A DNA stretch of 64,000 bases from Betaproteobacteria bacterium Ga0074130 (GTDB taxonomy: Bacteria; Pseudomonadota; Gammaproteobacteria; Burkholderiales; Rhodocyclaceae), in NCBI GenBank assembly GCA_001464495.1, contig LNDZ01000033.1, positions 1-64,000 of the forward strand. The letters are read 5' to 3'. Numbering within the stretch: position 1 is the first letter of the stretch; each line of letters starts with the position of its first letter. Under the pieces are notes generated by a model. That model did not search any database. It saw only the letters and a list, made by a program, of their open reading frames with translations, and was not told the DNA's origin. Shown here in pieces: positions 53,169 to 62,341 of the stretch. The position numbers were made by a program, and so were the translations under genes.

Positions 53169-53246
53169 TTCACCACAAAGTCACAAAGGACACAAAGAGA
53201 CGCCCAAAGCGTGATGGTGCCTTCCTTCGTGATCTTGGTGGCTTAG
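53169..53246. repeat. Imperfect inverted-repeat element between apbC and dcd
   Basis: The left arm (53169-53190) has CACAAAG three times in a row (two arm copies, one just inside); the right arm (53222-53245) is its near-complement, CCTTCGTGATCTTGGTGG. The arms pair with few mismatches around a centre of about 30 bases. It resembles small dispersed intergenic elements (MITE- or REP-like) built from CACAAAG-type words. A match elsewhere in the genome would be needed to confirm. Confidence 0.5.
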
Positions 53247-53262
53247 TGGTTAGCTTGGGCGT

Positions 53263-54351
53263 TTACGTGTTTTGCACGACGATATTAGGGAACTTGCCGC
53301 TCATTTCCTTGGCCTGCTCCGCAATCTTGACCGCCACGCGGCGGGCAATCTGCTTGTAGATAGCGGCAATACGGCCATCCGGGTCAGCCACCACGGTCGG
53401 CTTGCCTTGGTCGGCCTGCAGACGGATGCTCAGATCCAGCGGCAGCTTGCCGAGCAGCTCGATCTCGTAATCCAGCGACATGCGCTCGCCGCCGCCAGAA
53501 CCAAAGATGGCCTCTTCATGGCCGCACTTGGAACAGATATGAATACTCATGTTCTCCACGATGCCGAGGATCGGGATACCGACTTTCTCAAACATCTTCA
53601 GACCCTTGCGTGCATCCAGCAGGGCGATGTCTTGTGGCGTCGTGACGATCACAGCACCGGTCACCGGCACCTGCTGTGCCAATGTCAATTGAATGTCGCC
53701 TGTACCCGGTGGCAAGTCGATGACCAAGTAATCCAGGTTGTCCCAAGCGGTCTGGCCCAGCAGCTGCTGCATGGCCGAGGTCACCATCGGGCCGCGCCAC
53801 ACCATCGGGGTTTCTTGATCGATCAGGAAGCCAATCGACATAGTTTGTACATCGTAGGCTTCCATCGGCTTGATGGTCTTTTCATCCACCGCTTCTGGCC
53901 GGCCGGACAAACCCATCATCTGCGGCTGCGACGGGCCGTAGATATCGGCATCGAGCAGACCAACACGGGCGCCTTCGGCAGCCAACGCCAGCGCCAGATT
54001 TACAGCGGTGGTGGACTTGCCAACCCCGCCCTTGCCGGACGCAACAGCAATGATGTTCTTGACGTTGGGCAGCAGCTTCACGCCGCGCTGCACGGTGTGC
54101 GCAACGATCTTGGCGTACACATTGACGGTGATCTTGCCGATCCCGGCGATCTTACCCAGGTGGCCCTCGACCATGTCGCGGATCAGGCCAAGCTGGCTCT
54201 GCGCGGGGTAGCCGAGTTCGATATCAAGACTGACATCAACGCCATTGACCTTGATGTTGCGGGCGCTGCGGCTGGCAATGAAATCCTTGCCGGTATTCGG
54301 GTCGGTGATTTGCTTGAGTGCGTCCTGAATCGTCGCTTCGGTGATGCTCAT
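53263..54351 (-). CDS. apbC: Iron-sulfur cluster carrier ApbC (Mrp/NBP35 family)
   Basis: A 362-aa protein from ATG 54351 with GGAG upstream. An N-terminal MIP18-like domain (1-85) precedes the P-loop ATPase with ASGKGGVGKST near residue 105, and ICSKCGHEE supplies the CxxC pair that holds the cluster. It carries [4Fe-4S] clusters to target proteins. Divergent from metG, as is common in betaproteobacteria. The transcript ends at the hairpin before dcd. Confidence 0.96.
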   Translation of the reverse strand: MSITEATIQDALKQITDPNTGKDFIASRSARNIKVNGVDVSLDIELGYPAQSQLGLIRDMVEGHLGKIAGIGKITVNVYAKIVAHTVQRGVKLLPNVKNIIAVASGKGGVGKSTTAVNLALALAAEGARVGLLDADIYGPSQPQMMGLSGRPEAVDEKTIKPMEAYDVQTMSIGFLIDQETPMVWRGPMVTSAMQQLLGQTAWDNLDYLVIDLPPGTGDIQLTLAQQVPVTGAVIVTTPQDIALLDARKGLKMFEKVGIPILGIVENMSIHICSKCGHEEAIFGSGGGERMSLDYEIELLGKLPLDLSIRLQADQGKPTVVADPDGRIAAIYKQIARRVAVKIAEQAKEMSGKFPNIVVQNT

Positions 54352-54436
54352 ATGAACTCCAATGCCTAAATACTTGAGTGATTTTGTCTAGTATAACCGA
54401 GCCATGATGGACAGACCGGGCTTAGGCGCGGGGCTT

Positions 54437-54445
54437 TGGTAAAAT
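54437..54445 (+). promoter_or_regulatory. Extended -10 promoter element for metG
   Basis: TGG-TAAAAT has the form of an extended -10 (TGn-TAnAAT). It lies about 36 bases before the metG start. The -35 is poor, as is common with extended -10 promoters. TATAAC at 54392-54397 is another candidate. Confidence 0.45.
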
Positions 54446-54481
54446 GGCTGATTGCCGAATCCTGCTGCCCAGCGTCCCCAC

Positions 54482-56572
54482 ATGACCGCCCCTCGCAAAA
54501 TCCTCGTCACCAGCGCCCTGCCTTATGCCAACGGCGCCATCCACCTCGGCCATTTGGTCGAGTACATCCAGACCGATATCTGGGTACGCTTCCAGAAAAT
54601 GCGAGGGCACAACTGCCATTATGTGTGTGCCGACGATACGCACGGCACGCCCATCATGCTGCGCGCTGAAAAGGAAGGCATCACCCCGGAACAGCTCATC
54701 GCCCGCGTGCATGGCGAGCACAGCCGTGACTTTGCCGGCTTCCACATCGCCTTTGACAACTACTACTCGACGCATTCGGACGAAACCCGCACTCACGCCG
54801 AGGATATCTACGCCAAGCTACAGACCGCCGGCCTGATTGAGACCCGCGCTATCGAGCAGTTCTACGACCCGGTCAAGGAAATGTTCCTACCGGACCGCTT
54901 CATCAAGGGCGAATGCCCGAAGTGTGGCGCCAAGGACCAGTACGGCGATAACTGCGAAGTCTGCGGTGCCGCTTACGCGCCAGCCGAACTCAAGAACCCC
55001 TACTCGGCCGTGTCAGGCGCAAAGCCGGAGATGCGCAATTCCGAGCACTACTTCTTCAAGCTGTCCGACCCGCGCTGCCAAGCCTTCCTGCGCGAATGGA
55101 CGCGCGGCGGCCAACTGCAAGCCGAAGCCGCCAACAAGATGCAGGAGTGGCTGGGTGCCGACGGCGAAAACAAGCTCTCAGACTGGGACATCTCGCGCGA
55201 TGCGCCGTATTTCGGCTTCCGCATTCCCGGTGCTGACAACAAGTTCTTCTACGTGTGGCTGGATGCGCCGGTTGGCTACATGGGCTCGTTCCAGAACCTC
55301 GCCAATCGCGTCGGGCTAAATTTCGACGAATACTGGCAAGACGGTTCGGAGACCGAGCTCTACCACTTCATCGGCAAGGACATTCTCTACTTCCACGCGC
55401 TGTTCTGGCCGGCCATGCTCAAATTCAGCGGCCACCGCACGCCCACCAATGTGTTCGCGCACGGCTTCCTGACCGTAGATGGTGCCAAGATGTCCAAGTC
55501 GCGCGGCACCTTCATCACCGCCGAGTCCTACCTCACCACCGGCCTCAACCCGGAATGGCTGCGCTACTACTTTGCCGCCAAGCTCAATGGCAGCATGGAA
55601 GATATCGATCTCAGCCTCGATGATTTCATCGCCCGCGTGAATAGCGACTTGATCGGCAAGTACATCAATATCGCCAGTCGTTGCGCCGGCTTCCTGACCA
55701 AGGGCTTCGGCGGCAAGATTGCCTTCGATGCGGATGCTGATCTGGTGGCCATGGCACGCGCTGGTAGCGACACGATTGCCGAATGCTACGAGCAGCGCGA
55801 CTATGGCCGCGCCCTGCGCGAAATCATGGCCATTGCAGACCGCGCTAATGGCGTCATTGCCAGCGTTGCGCCTTGGACAATTGCTAAACAAGACCCGACC
55901 AGCCCTGCCCTGCAGGCCATCTGCTCCGAAGCCCTTGAAGTCTTCCGTCTGCTCACCCTGTATCTGAAGCCAGTGCTACCCAAGTTGGCGGAGCAGGTCG
56001 AAAGCTTCCTCGGCATCCCCGCCCAAGGCTGGGCCGAAGTTCCGGTGCACCTGACCAAGGGTCACCTGATCAACAACTACAGCCATCTGATGCAGCGCAT
56101 TGACCCCAAGCAGGTTGAAGCACTGGTTGCAGCGAATCGCGATTCGCTCGCTGCAACGCCAGCCGTCGAACCCAAGAAGGAAAAGAAAGTGGAAGCCAAG
56201 CCTGAACAAGTTGCAGCAACAAGCAATGACAACGCCTTCATCAGCATCGATGACTTCATGAAGATTGATCTGCGCATCGCCAAGATCGCCAACGCCGAAC
56301 ATGTTGAAGGCGCAGACAAGCTCATTCGCTTGCAGCTTGATCTCGGTGCACTGGGTACGCGTCAAGTCTTTGCCGGGATCAAGTCGGCCTACGATCCAGC
56401 CCTACTGATCGGCCGCCTCACCGTCATGGTTGCCAACCTCGCGCCACGCAAGATGAAGTTTGGTATGAGCGAAGGTATGGTGCTGGCCGCATCGGATACT
56501 GAAGGCAATACCAGTGGCTTGTACATTCTGTCGCCGGACTCGGGTGCGACGCCGGGTATGAAGGTCAAGTAA
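54482..56572 (+). CDS. metG: Methionyl-tRNA synthetase
   Basis: A 696-aa protein from ATG 54482. The class I signatures are HLGH at 21-24 and KMSKS in [12 protein letters not shown]. The zinc knuckle [19 protein letters not shown] (about 143-161) marks the long type. The C-terminal tRNA-binding EMAP/Arc1p-like domain (about 595-696) follows a Lys/Glu-rich linker. It charges methionine to both initiator and elongator tRNA-Met. It is divergent from apbC. A CT-rich palindrome follows it before acyP. Confidence 0.98.
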   Translation: MTAPRKILVTSALPYANGAIHLGHLVEYIQTDIWVRFQKMRGHNCHYVCADDTHGTPIMLRAEKEGITPEQLIARVHGEHSRDFAGFHIAFDNYYSTHSDETRTHAEDIYAKLQTAGLIETRAIEQFYDPVKEMFLPDRFIKGECPKCGAKDQYGDNCEVCGAAYAPAELKNPYSAVSGAKPEMRNSEHYFFKLSDPRCQAFLREWTRGGQLQAEAANKMQEWLGADGENKLSDWDISRDAPYFGFRIPGADNKFFYVWLDAPVGYMGSFQNLANRVGLNFDEYWQDGSETELYHFIGKDILYFHALFWPAMLKFSGHRTPTNVFAHGFLTVDGAKMSKSRGTFITAESYLTTGLNPEWLRYYFAAKLNGSMEDIDLSLDDFIARVNSDLIGKYINIASRCAGFLTKGFGGKIAFDADADLVAMARAGSDTIAECYEQRDYGRALREIMAIADRANGVIASVAPWTIAKQDPTSPALQAICSEALEVFRLLTLYLKPVLPKLAEQVESFLGIPAQGWAEVPVHLTKGHLINNYSHLMQRIDPKQVEALVAANRDSLAATPAVEPKKEKKVEAKPEQVAATSNDNAFISIDDFMKIDLRIAKIANAEHVEGADKLIRLQLDLGALGTRQVFAGIKSAYDPALLIGRLTVMVANLAPRKMKFGMSEGMVLAASDTEGNTSGLYILSPDSGATPGMKVK

Positions 56573-56587
56573 CAGCGCTCACCCCAA

Positions 56588-56608
56588 CCCTCTCCCCGCG
56601 GGAGAGGG
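56588..56608. repeat. CCCTCTCCC/GGGAGAGGG palindrome (REP-like) after metG
   Basis: The arms CCCTCTCCC and GGGAGAGGG are perfect with a CGC loop, starting 16 bases after the metG stop. Sequences of the type ACCCTCTCCCCGCGGGAGAGGG recur between genes in many proteobacteria as dispersed repeats, and they may stop or stabilise transcripts. A genome-wide search would confirm. Confidence 0.55.
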
Positions 56609-56670
56609 TGACTCTGGTTCGTGCAGGTTCGCCCACTTTGCGGGCTCCATGTCCTCTTTCTTCGTAGCCT

Positions 56671-56976
56671 ATGCCTAACAACCTACCCACCGCCGCTGAT
56701 ATTGCACGTCGTCGCCTCACCATCTCAGGCAAGGTACAAGGCGTGTATTACCGCGCATCAATGGTTGAAACCGCACAACGGCTGGGTATCGTCGGCTGGG
56801 TATGCAATTGTACGGATGGTAGCGTCGAGGCCGTGATCGCAGGCGAAAGCGCAGCGGTTGCGGCATTGATCGCCTGGGCACGCCAAGGTCCGCCCGCGGC
56901 AGCGGTCGCCCATGTGCGGGTTGAGCTGAGCGACGAAGAGGGTTTTGATCGTTTCAGCGTCGTTGATACGCGCTGA
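56671..56976 (+). CDS. acyP: Acylphosphatase
   Basis: A 101-aa protein from ATG 56671. The catalytic pair is R28 in GKVQGVYYR and N46 in GWVCNCTDG. It hydrolyses acyl phosphates such as acetyl phosphate and 1,3-bisphosphoglycerate. The last stop (TGA) abuts the stop of the convergent GIDE gene with no bases between, forming TGATCA. It is a single-domain member. Confidence 0.95.
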   Translation: MPNNLPTAADIARRRLTISGKVQGVYYRASMVETAQRLGIVGWVCNCTDGSVEAVIAGESAAVAALIAWARQGPPAAAVAHVRVELSDEEGFDRFSVVDTR

Positions 56977-57894
56977 TCAAAACACCAAGGCGTAGCTGTA
57001 GGCCGTGCCGGCAAGGGCGGCAAAGAACACAGCCAGATGTCCCCAAGCCCACCATTGGTAGCGGCTGGCAAGCTTGGCCGGTTCTAGGTTAGAAATCAGA
57101 TATAGCCGACCGTCGCTTGGGTAATGCATCAAGTGTAGATCGGCGTTGTCACGCGCAGCCCGATGATTGGCCTCGATTTCGCGGCGTGCCGCGCTGCGTG
57201 CGAGCTCCCACTCGCGCATGCTCAGCTGGCCATCCTCATCTAGGTCAAAACGCTTGAGCAATTGCGGGTGGTCGCGCTTCCACTCAGCGAGCAAATCACG
57301 AATGTCGGCATCGCGATCTAGTTGCAAGTCGAGTGCTGTACGCGTGACAAACTGACCAAGCGCATAGATTCTCTCTTGGCCGAGTAGCAACCATTGCGTA
57401 TAGCGCGTATCACCCTCGGTCCAACTGTCCTTGCGGGTGGTGATGACTTCCGCGCCATCCGGATCAATCAAACACTCACCAGTAGCATCACGCAGCAGAA
57501 ATGAAGCATCGGAGGTTTCGCTCCGCTCATGCTGCCACTTACCGTCATTGTCTTTGTGTTCGATGATGTAGCGGTACCAGAGACAGGGCAAACCATTCAG
57601 CGGTGACACCAGCGGCAAACCGTCGAGCGGTGCACCACGGCCCATCAACTCAACATAGCCCTGTGCTGCCGTTGCCACCTGTGAGGTTGGGGTATCGCCG
57701 ACACTGCGCCAGCGTCGCAGCGCGCCCAGCCAGCCAAACACGCTGAGCACCGCAATCGCCGCGGCCACGCCCAACCAGCCTTCCGGGCTACCGATCTCGA
57801 GACCGACAAAGACAAGCGCAAGCTGGCCACCTGATACGACAAAGCGACCCACTCCATCCGACAGCCGCCATGGGCCGCCCAGCGATAACTCCAT
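56977..57894 (-). CDS. GIDE-domain membrane protein with EF-hand loop
   Basis: A 305-aa protein whose start is directly next to the lemA stop. Hydrophobic segments are at about 22-58 and 283-303. Residues 80-185 match the GIDE domain (LVSPLNGLPCLWYRYIIE, SFLLRDATGECLIDPDGAEV), known from mitochondrial MUL1-type E3 ligases but common in bacteria without any RING domain. Residues 217-228 form a complete EF-hand loop: D217, D219, D221, G222, L224 and E228. Calcium binding is therefore likely. Its role with LemA is unknown. Automated labels of ubiquitin ligase should not be trusted. Confidence 0.8.
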   Translation of the reverse strand: MELSLGGPWRLSDGVGRFVVSGGQLALVFVGLEIGSPEGWLGVAAAIAVLSVFGWLGALRRWRSVGDTPTSQVATAAQGYVELMGRGAPLDGLPLVSPLNGLPCLWYRYIIEHKDNDGKWQHERSETSDASFLLRDATGECLIDPDGAEVITTRKDSWTEGDTRYTQWLLLGQERIYALGQFVTRTALDLQLDRDADIRDLLAEWKRDHPQLLKRFDLDEDGQLSMREWELARSAARREIEANHRAARDNADLHLMHYPSDGRLYLISNLEPAKLASRYQWWAWGHLAVFFAALAGTAYSYALVF

Positions 57895-58467
57895 TTAGCT
57901 GAACAACGCCTTGACGTCGACGTCAGCCTTTTCGGCAGTGGAGAACTCAAGTAATGGCTTGGCTTCGAAGTGGAAAAGCTTGGCCACGATCGCGTCCGGG
58001 AATTGCTCGATGCGCACGTTGTTGATATTTACGCTCTCGTTGTAGAACTCACGCCGATCCGCTATGGCATTCTCAAGCTGGGAGATACGAGTTTGTAGCT
58101 GCATGAAATTTTCGTTGGCGCGCAGCTCTGGATACGCCTCAGCCACTGCGAACAGGCGTCCCAGACCTTGGCGCAGCAAACCTTCAGCTTCACCCAGCGC
58201 ACCAATATCTTGCTGCTGGCGCGCGTCCTGTACTTGGGCACGCGCAGCAATCACGCGTTCCAGCGTACTGGCTTCAAACTGCTTGTATTGCTTGCACACC
58301 TCGACCAGCTTGGGCAACTCATCATGGCGCTGCTTGAGCAACACATCGATATTCGCCCAGGCCTTGGCCACGGCATGCTTGAGCTGCACCAGCCCGTTAT
58401 AAACAACCACCGCATAGATGACGACAACTGCAATAAAACCGAAGAACAGCAGGCTGCTCAAACTCAT
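57895..58467 (-). CDS. lemA: LemA family protein
   Basis: A 190-aa protein from ATG 58467 with GGGAG upstream. An N-terminal membrane helix (4-22) is followed by the long helical LemA domain with the diagnostic AWANIDVLLKQRHDELPKLV (about 37-56). LemA proteins are anchored by their N-terminus, but their activity is unknown. The GIDE-domain gene follows without a gap, and LemA-GIDE pairs recur in bacteria. It starts 20 bp after the dnaE stop. Confidence 0.95.
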   Translation of the reverse strand: MSLSSLLFFGFIAVVVIYAVVVYNGLVQLKHAVAKAWANIDVLLKQRHDELPKLVEVCKQYKQFEASTLERVIAARAQVQDARQQQDIGALGEAEGLLRQGLGRLFAVAEAYPELRANENFMQLQTRISQLENAIADRREFYNESVNINNVRIEQFPDAIVAKLFHFEAKPLLEFSTAEKADVDVKALFS

Positions 58468-58487
58468 GGAGAAACTCCCTCAGGAAA

Positions 58488-61400
58488 CTACGGATAGATG
58501 ACCTTCACGTTTTCCGGCTGCAGCCACTCGCGTAGGCTAATGAGCAACTCATCGTCCAGACGGATGCGCCACGCGTCGGACAGACCCAGCTCGACTTCCG
58601 CTTCGTGATTGCGATACGCAACGCGCACCGGGCAGGCGCCGTTGCGATACGGTGTGAGCAGCACACGCAGACGCTCAGCATAGCGACCTTCAATCGAGTT
58701 GCCATTCATCGAGAGCTGTAGAGCACGCGCGAAACGACCCCGCGCTTCGCCGAGCGTCATGAGCTTTTCGGCCGTAACGCGCAAGCCGCCCGAGAAATCA
58801 TCATGGCTGATCTTGCCTTCGATCAGCAAGAGTTCATCTTCCTTGATCTTGGCGCGTTCCGCATCCCACAGCTCATTAAACACGGTGACTTCGACCTGTG
58901 CAGTCGCATCATCGAGCATGATGATGGCCATCTTGCCGCGGCGTGTCATCTGCGTACGCGTGCTGTGCACAACGCCCGCCATCAGCACCGGCTCGCGCGA
59001 CGGCGTGAGCTGGGTGAGTGAGCGTTTGACGAAGGGCGCCAGCTCCTTGCGATAGGCATTAAAAGGGTGGCCTGAGTAGAAGAAGCCCAACGCCTGCTTT
59101 TCATTGAGTAATTGTTCTCGCTCGCCCCAGCGTGGCACTTTCACATACTGCGGCGCATGCGCATCGGCCTCACCGCCCATATCAAACAAGCCGCTCTGCA
59201 AGGCATTGCGCTCGGCCTGATCCGCCGCTTCGATGGCAATACCAACGGAGGCGAACAACTTGTGGCGATCGTCATCAATCGAATCAAAAGCACCCGCACG
59301 AATGAGGGCTTCGACCACACGGCGATTGGCGACACGCTTGTCCACACGACGGCAGAAATCGAACAAGTCCTTGAACGGCCCGCCTTCGGCGCGCGCCTTC
59401 ATGATCATCGACAGCGCAGCCTCACCCGTACCCTTGATGGAGCCGAGGCCATAGCGAATCGTGCTTGCATCTGAGGGTTCGAAACGAATGGTGCCGCTGT
59501 TCACATCGGGCGGGAGGAACTTGATGTTGTTCGCCAGGCAGTCCTGATAGAAGATTTGCACCTTGTCGGTGTCGGCCATTTCAGACGACATCGTGGCGGC
59601 CATAAAGGCGGCTGGGTAGTAGCGCTTAAGCCAGGCGGTCTGGAACGCGACGAGCGCATACGCTGCCGAGTGCGACTTGTTGAAGCCGTATTCGGCGAAC
59701 TTCTCCATCAGGTCAAACAGCTGCGTGGCCAGCTGCGGCTCGACACCTCGCTTAGCCGCACCATCCGTAAACAGCTGACGATGCTGCGCCATTTCTTCGG
59801 GCTTTTTCTTACCCATCGCGCGGCGCAGCATGTCGGCGCCGCCCAACGTATAGCCGGCCAGAATCTGCGCGACCAGCATCACCTGTTCCTGATACACGAT
59901 TACGCCATAGGTGGACTTGAGTACCGGCTCCAGATCCGGGTGGAAATACCACTCGGACTTGCCGATTCCGCTCTGTACCTGCAGCTTCTTGCGGTTGATG
60001 AAGTCATCCACCATGCCTGAACCCAAGGGGCCGGGGCGATTGAGTGCCATCAACGCAATAATGTCTTCGAACGTGTCACCCTTGAGGCGCTTTTCCAGAT
60101 CCTTGGCAGAGCGCGATTCAGACTGAAACACGGCCGTGGTATTGCCGGCCGCGAAAAGGTCGTAGGTCGGCTTATCGTCGAGCGGAATATCCTCAAGTCG
60201 GAAGTCGACGCGTGACGGGTCCAGCCGCTTCACAAACTCGACTGCCTCATCGAGGATAGTCAGGGTGCGCAAGCCCAGGAAGTCGAACTTCACCAGCCCA
60301 ACTTTTTCTACATCGTCTTTGTCGAACTGTGACACTACAGAATCAGTGCCCTGTGCGGCATACAGTGGACAAAAGTCAGTCAGCTTGCCCGGCGAGATCA
60401 GCACACCACCAGCATGCATGCCGACGTTACGCGTCATGCCTTCCAGCTTAGTAGCCAGCTCCCAGAGTTCGGCAATTTCTTCCTCGGACTCGATGCGCGC
60501 ACCCATCTGCGGCTCTTTCTCGCGCGCCTCTTCCAGGCTGATACCGATTTCATTCGGAATCAGCTTGGCAAACTGGTCAACAAAATTGAACGGCAAATCG
60601 AGCACACGGCCGACGTCGCGGATCACCGCCTTGGCGGCCATCGTGCCGAAAGTGGCGATCTGCGACACGGCATGATGGCCGTACTTGTCCTTCACATAGT
60701 TGATGACGCGATCGCGGCCGTCCTGACAGAAGTCGATATCGAAGTCGGGCATGGACACCCGCTCCGGATTCAGGAAGCGCTCGAACAGCAAGTCATATTC
60801 CAGCGGATCAAGATCGGTAATACCCAGCGCATACGCCACCAGCGAGCCGGCACCAGAACCGCGACCCGGCCCGACCGGCACGCCATTGGCCTTGGCCCAG
60901 TTAATGAAGTCCGCCACGATCAGGAAGTAACCGGGGAAGCCCATCTGCTGAATGATGCCGATCTCAAACTCCAGACGCTCCGCGTAGCGCGGCCGCTCGG
61001 CGTCACGCTTGGTCACATCCGGATAGAGCTGTTCCAACCGCACTTCCAACCGCTCACGCGACTGAATCGCCATGAACTCGTCGAGGGTCAGCCCATCGGG
61101 GGTCGGGAACAAGGGCAATTTGGGCTTGCCGAGCTCAATGGACACGCTGCAGCGACGCGCGACTTCCAAAGTGTTTTCGAGCGCTTCCGGATAATCGGCA
61201 AACAGCTCAGCCATTTCGGCCTGCGTCTTGAAATACTGTTCTTCACTGAAATTCTTGGGGCGGCGAGAATCGGCCAGCACATAACCTTCGGCAATACAGG
61301 TGCGCGCTTCATGTGCCTTGAAATCGTCCCGATCCATGAACTGGATCGGATGCGTGGCGACCAGGGGCAGGAATAGCTCGCCCGCCAGTTGTGCGCTGGC

Positions 61401-61970
61401 CTGCACCAACATTTCTTGCTGGGGCGAACCGTTCTTGCCCTGCGGGCGCTGCACTTCAATATAGAAGTTGGACGGGAACATGGCCGCCCATTCGCGCGCG
61501 CGCGTCACAGCATCTGCGCCCTTGCCCGCGAGCAAGAGCTGCCCGATATCGCCAAAGGCGGCGCCTGAAAGCGCAATTAAATTGCTGTTGTCGCCGGTGG
61601 CCAAGGCAGCGTAGGGCACTTCGGCCCGCGCATTGGGGCGATCGCCGGCATAGGCAAGCGAGAGCAAATCGCACAACCGCAGATAACCAGCGCGATTCTT
61701 AGCCAGCAATAACAAGCGTGACCCCGTGCCGCGCCCATCGCCATCCACATCAGCAATCCAGACATCGCAACCGATCAGTGGCTTGATGCCCTTGCCGCGC
61801 ATACCCGAATAGAACTTGACCATGCCGAACAGGTTGCCCAGATCGGTCAGTGCCATGGCTGGCATACCGTCCGTCTTGGCCCGCGCTATCGCATCGTCAA
61901 GGCGCACGATGCCGTCGGTAATTGAAAACTCGCTATGCAGGCGTAGATGGACGTAACGGGCTGTGCTCAT
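58488..61970 (-). CDS. dnaE: DNA polymerase III subunit alpha
   Basis: A 1160-aa protein. The PHP domain opens with HLRLHSEFSITDG. The polymerase active site has the metal-binding Asp pair in SMPDFDIDFCQDGRDRVINYV, and GPGRGSGAGSLVAYALGITD binds the incoming nucleotide. Tandem HhH and OB-fold regions occupy the C-terminal third, and the last residues bind tau. It is the chromosomal replicase. Its -10-like TAGAAT lies only 6 bases before the ATG. dnaE, lemA and the GIDE gene run leftward with short gaps. Confidence 0.98.
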   Translation of the reverse strand: MSTARYVHLRLHSEFSITDGIVRLDDAIARAKTDGMPAMALTDLGNLFGMVKFYSGMRGKGIKPLIGCDVWIADVDGDGRGTGSRLLLLAKNRAGYLRLCDLLSLAYAGDRPNARAEVPYAALATGDNSNLIALSGAAFGDIGQLLLAGKGADAVTRAREWAAMFPSNFYIEVQRPQGKNGSPQQEMLVQASAQLAGELFLPLVATHPIQFMDRDDFKAHEARTCIAEGYVLADSRRPKNFSEEQYFKTQAEMAELFADYPEALENTLEVARRCSVSIELGKPKLPLFPTPDGLTLDEFMAIQSRERLEVRLEQLYPDVTKRDAERPRYAERLEFEIGIIQQMGFPGYFLIVADFINWAKANGVPVGPGRGSGAGSLVAYALGITDLDPLEYDLLFERFLNPERVSMPDFDIDFCQDGRDRVINYVKDKYGHHAVSQIATFGTMAAKAVIRDVGRVLDLPFNFVDQFAKLIPNEIGISLEEAREKEPQMGARIESEEEIAELWELATKLEGMTRNVGMHAGGVLISPGKLTDFCPLYAAQGTDSVVSQFDKDDVEKVGLVKFDFLGLRTLTILDEAVEFVKRLDPSRVDFRLEDIPLDDKPTYDLFAAGNTTAVFQSESRSAKDLEKRLKGDTFEDIIALMALNRPGPLGSGMVDDFINRKKLQVQSGIGKSEWYFHPDLEPVLKSTYGVIVYQEQVMLVAQILAGYTLGGADMLRRAMGKKKPEEMAQHRQLFTDGAAKRGVEPQLATQLFDLMEKFAEYGFNKSHSAAYALVAFQTAWLKRYYPAAFMAATMSSEMADTDKVQIFYQDCLANNIKFLPPDVNSGTIRFEPSDASTIRYGLGSIKGTGEAALSMIMKARAEGGPFKDLFDFCRRVDKRVANRRVVEALIRAGAFDSIDDDRHKLFASVGIAIEAADQAERNALQSGLFDMGGEADAHAPQYVKVPRWGEREQLLNEKQALGFFYSGHPFNAYRKELAPFVKRSLTQLTPSREPVLMAGVVHSTRTQMTRRGKMAIIMLDDATAQVEVTVFNELWDAERAKIKEDELLLIEGKISHDDFSGGLRVTAEKLMTLGEARGRFARALQLSMNGNSIEGRYAERLRVLLTPYRNGACPVRVAYRNHEAEVELGLSDAWRIRLDDELLISLREWLQPENVKVIYP

Positions 61971-62341
61971 GCCCGGATTCTACCCTGTGAGCCTTACAGG
62001 TAAGGCCTTGTTCCAAGCACCGTATCGGTGCACTCGTCCCGTACAACAGGGACGATTACTTTTCATTTTGCGCAAAAAACCAACACATACATGCGTATCA
62101 CTGCGCCAAAAATGCAAAAAACAATATCGCCGTGCCCGCCAAGCGCGCTTCTAAATAGATGGAATAGCGAACAAAAATCACCGCGAATCAATTAATTATT
62201 AGCCATTTCTACAAACAAAATACAAGTTATGTTGCCGTTATTGGTACTAAATGAGCTAAATAATTAAGCATTCATGTATATTCCCGCTCAATTCAGAAAT
62301 TAGAACCGGTCATTAGCTCTCTTTAACCTTCAACGTTAATC
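61971..62341. other. Non-coding divergent region between dnaE and the GGDEF gene
   Basis: The 371 bases hold no supported gene; a 63-codon frame at 61963-62154 is not convincing. The part from about 62160 is very AT-rich, with words such as TAATTATTAG and AAATAATTAAG, and contrasts with the flanking genes. On the minus strand TAGAAT at 61977-61982 is a -10-like box for dnaE. TATATT at 62277-62282 is a weak candidate for the plus strand. Confidence 0.5.

Noticed and set aside
53164..53200. CRISPR-like direct repeats (CACAAAG three times)
   Set aside because: The words are 7 bases and spaced by 1-3 bases; there are no spacers or cas genes. They belong to an inverted-repeat element.
56977..57894. 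Ubiquitin-ligase function for the GIDE-domain protein
   Set aside because: The RING domain that gives MUL1 its activity is absent and no ubiquitin-like system is visible; only the GIDE domain is shared.
60414..61376. A 320-codon frame on the plus strand inside dnaE
   Set aside because: Antisense shadow of dnaE with no domain, no ribosome-binding site and composition typical of such shadows.
61963..62154. A 63-codon plus-strand frame in the dnaE upstream region
   Set aside because: Starts on the dnaE start codon region, rich in Arg/Lys with no fold pattern, no ribosome-binding site.
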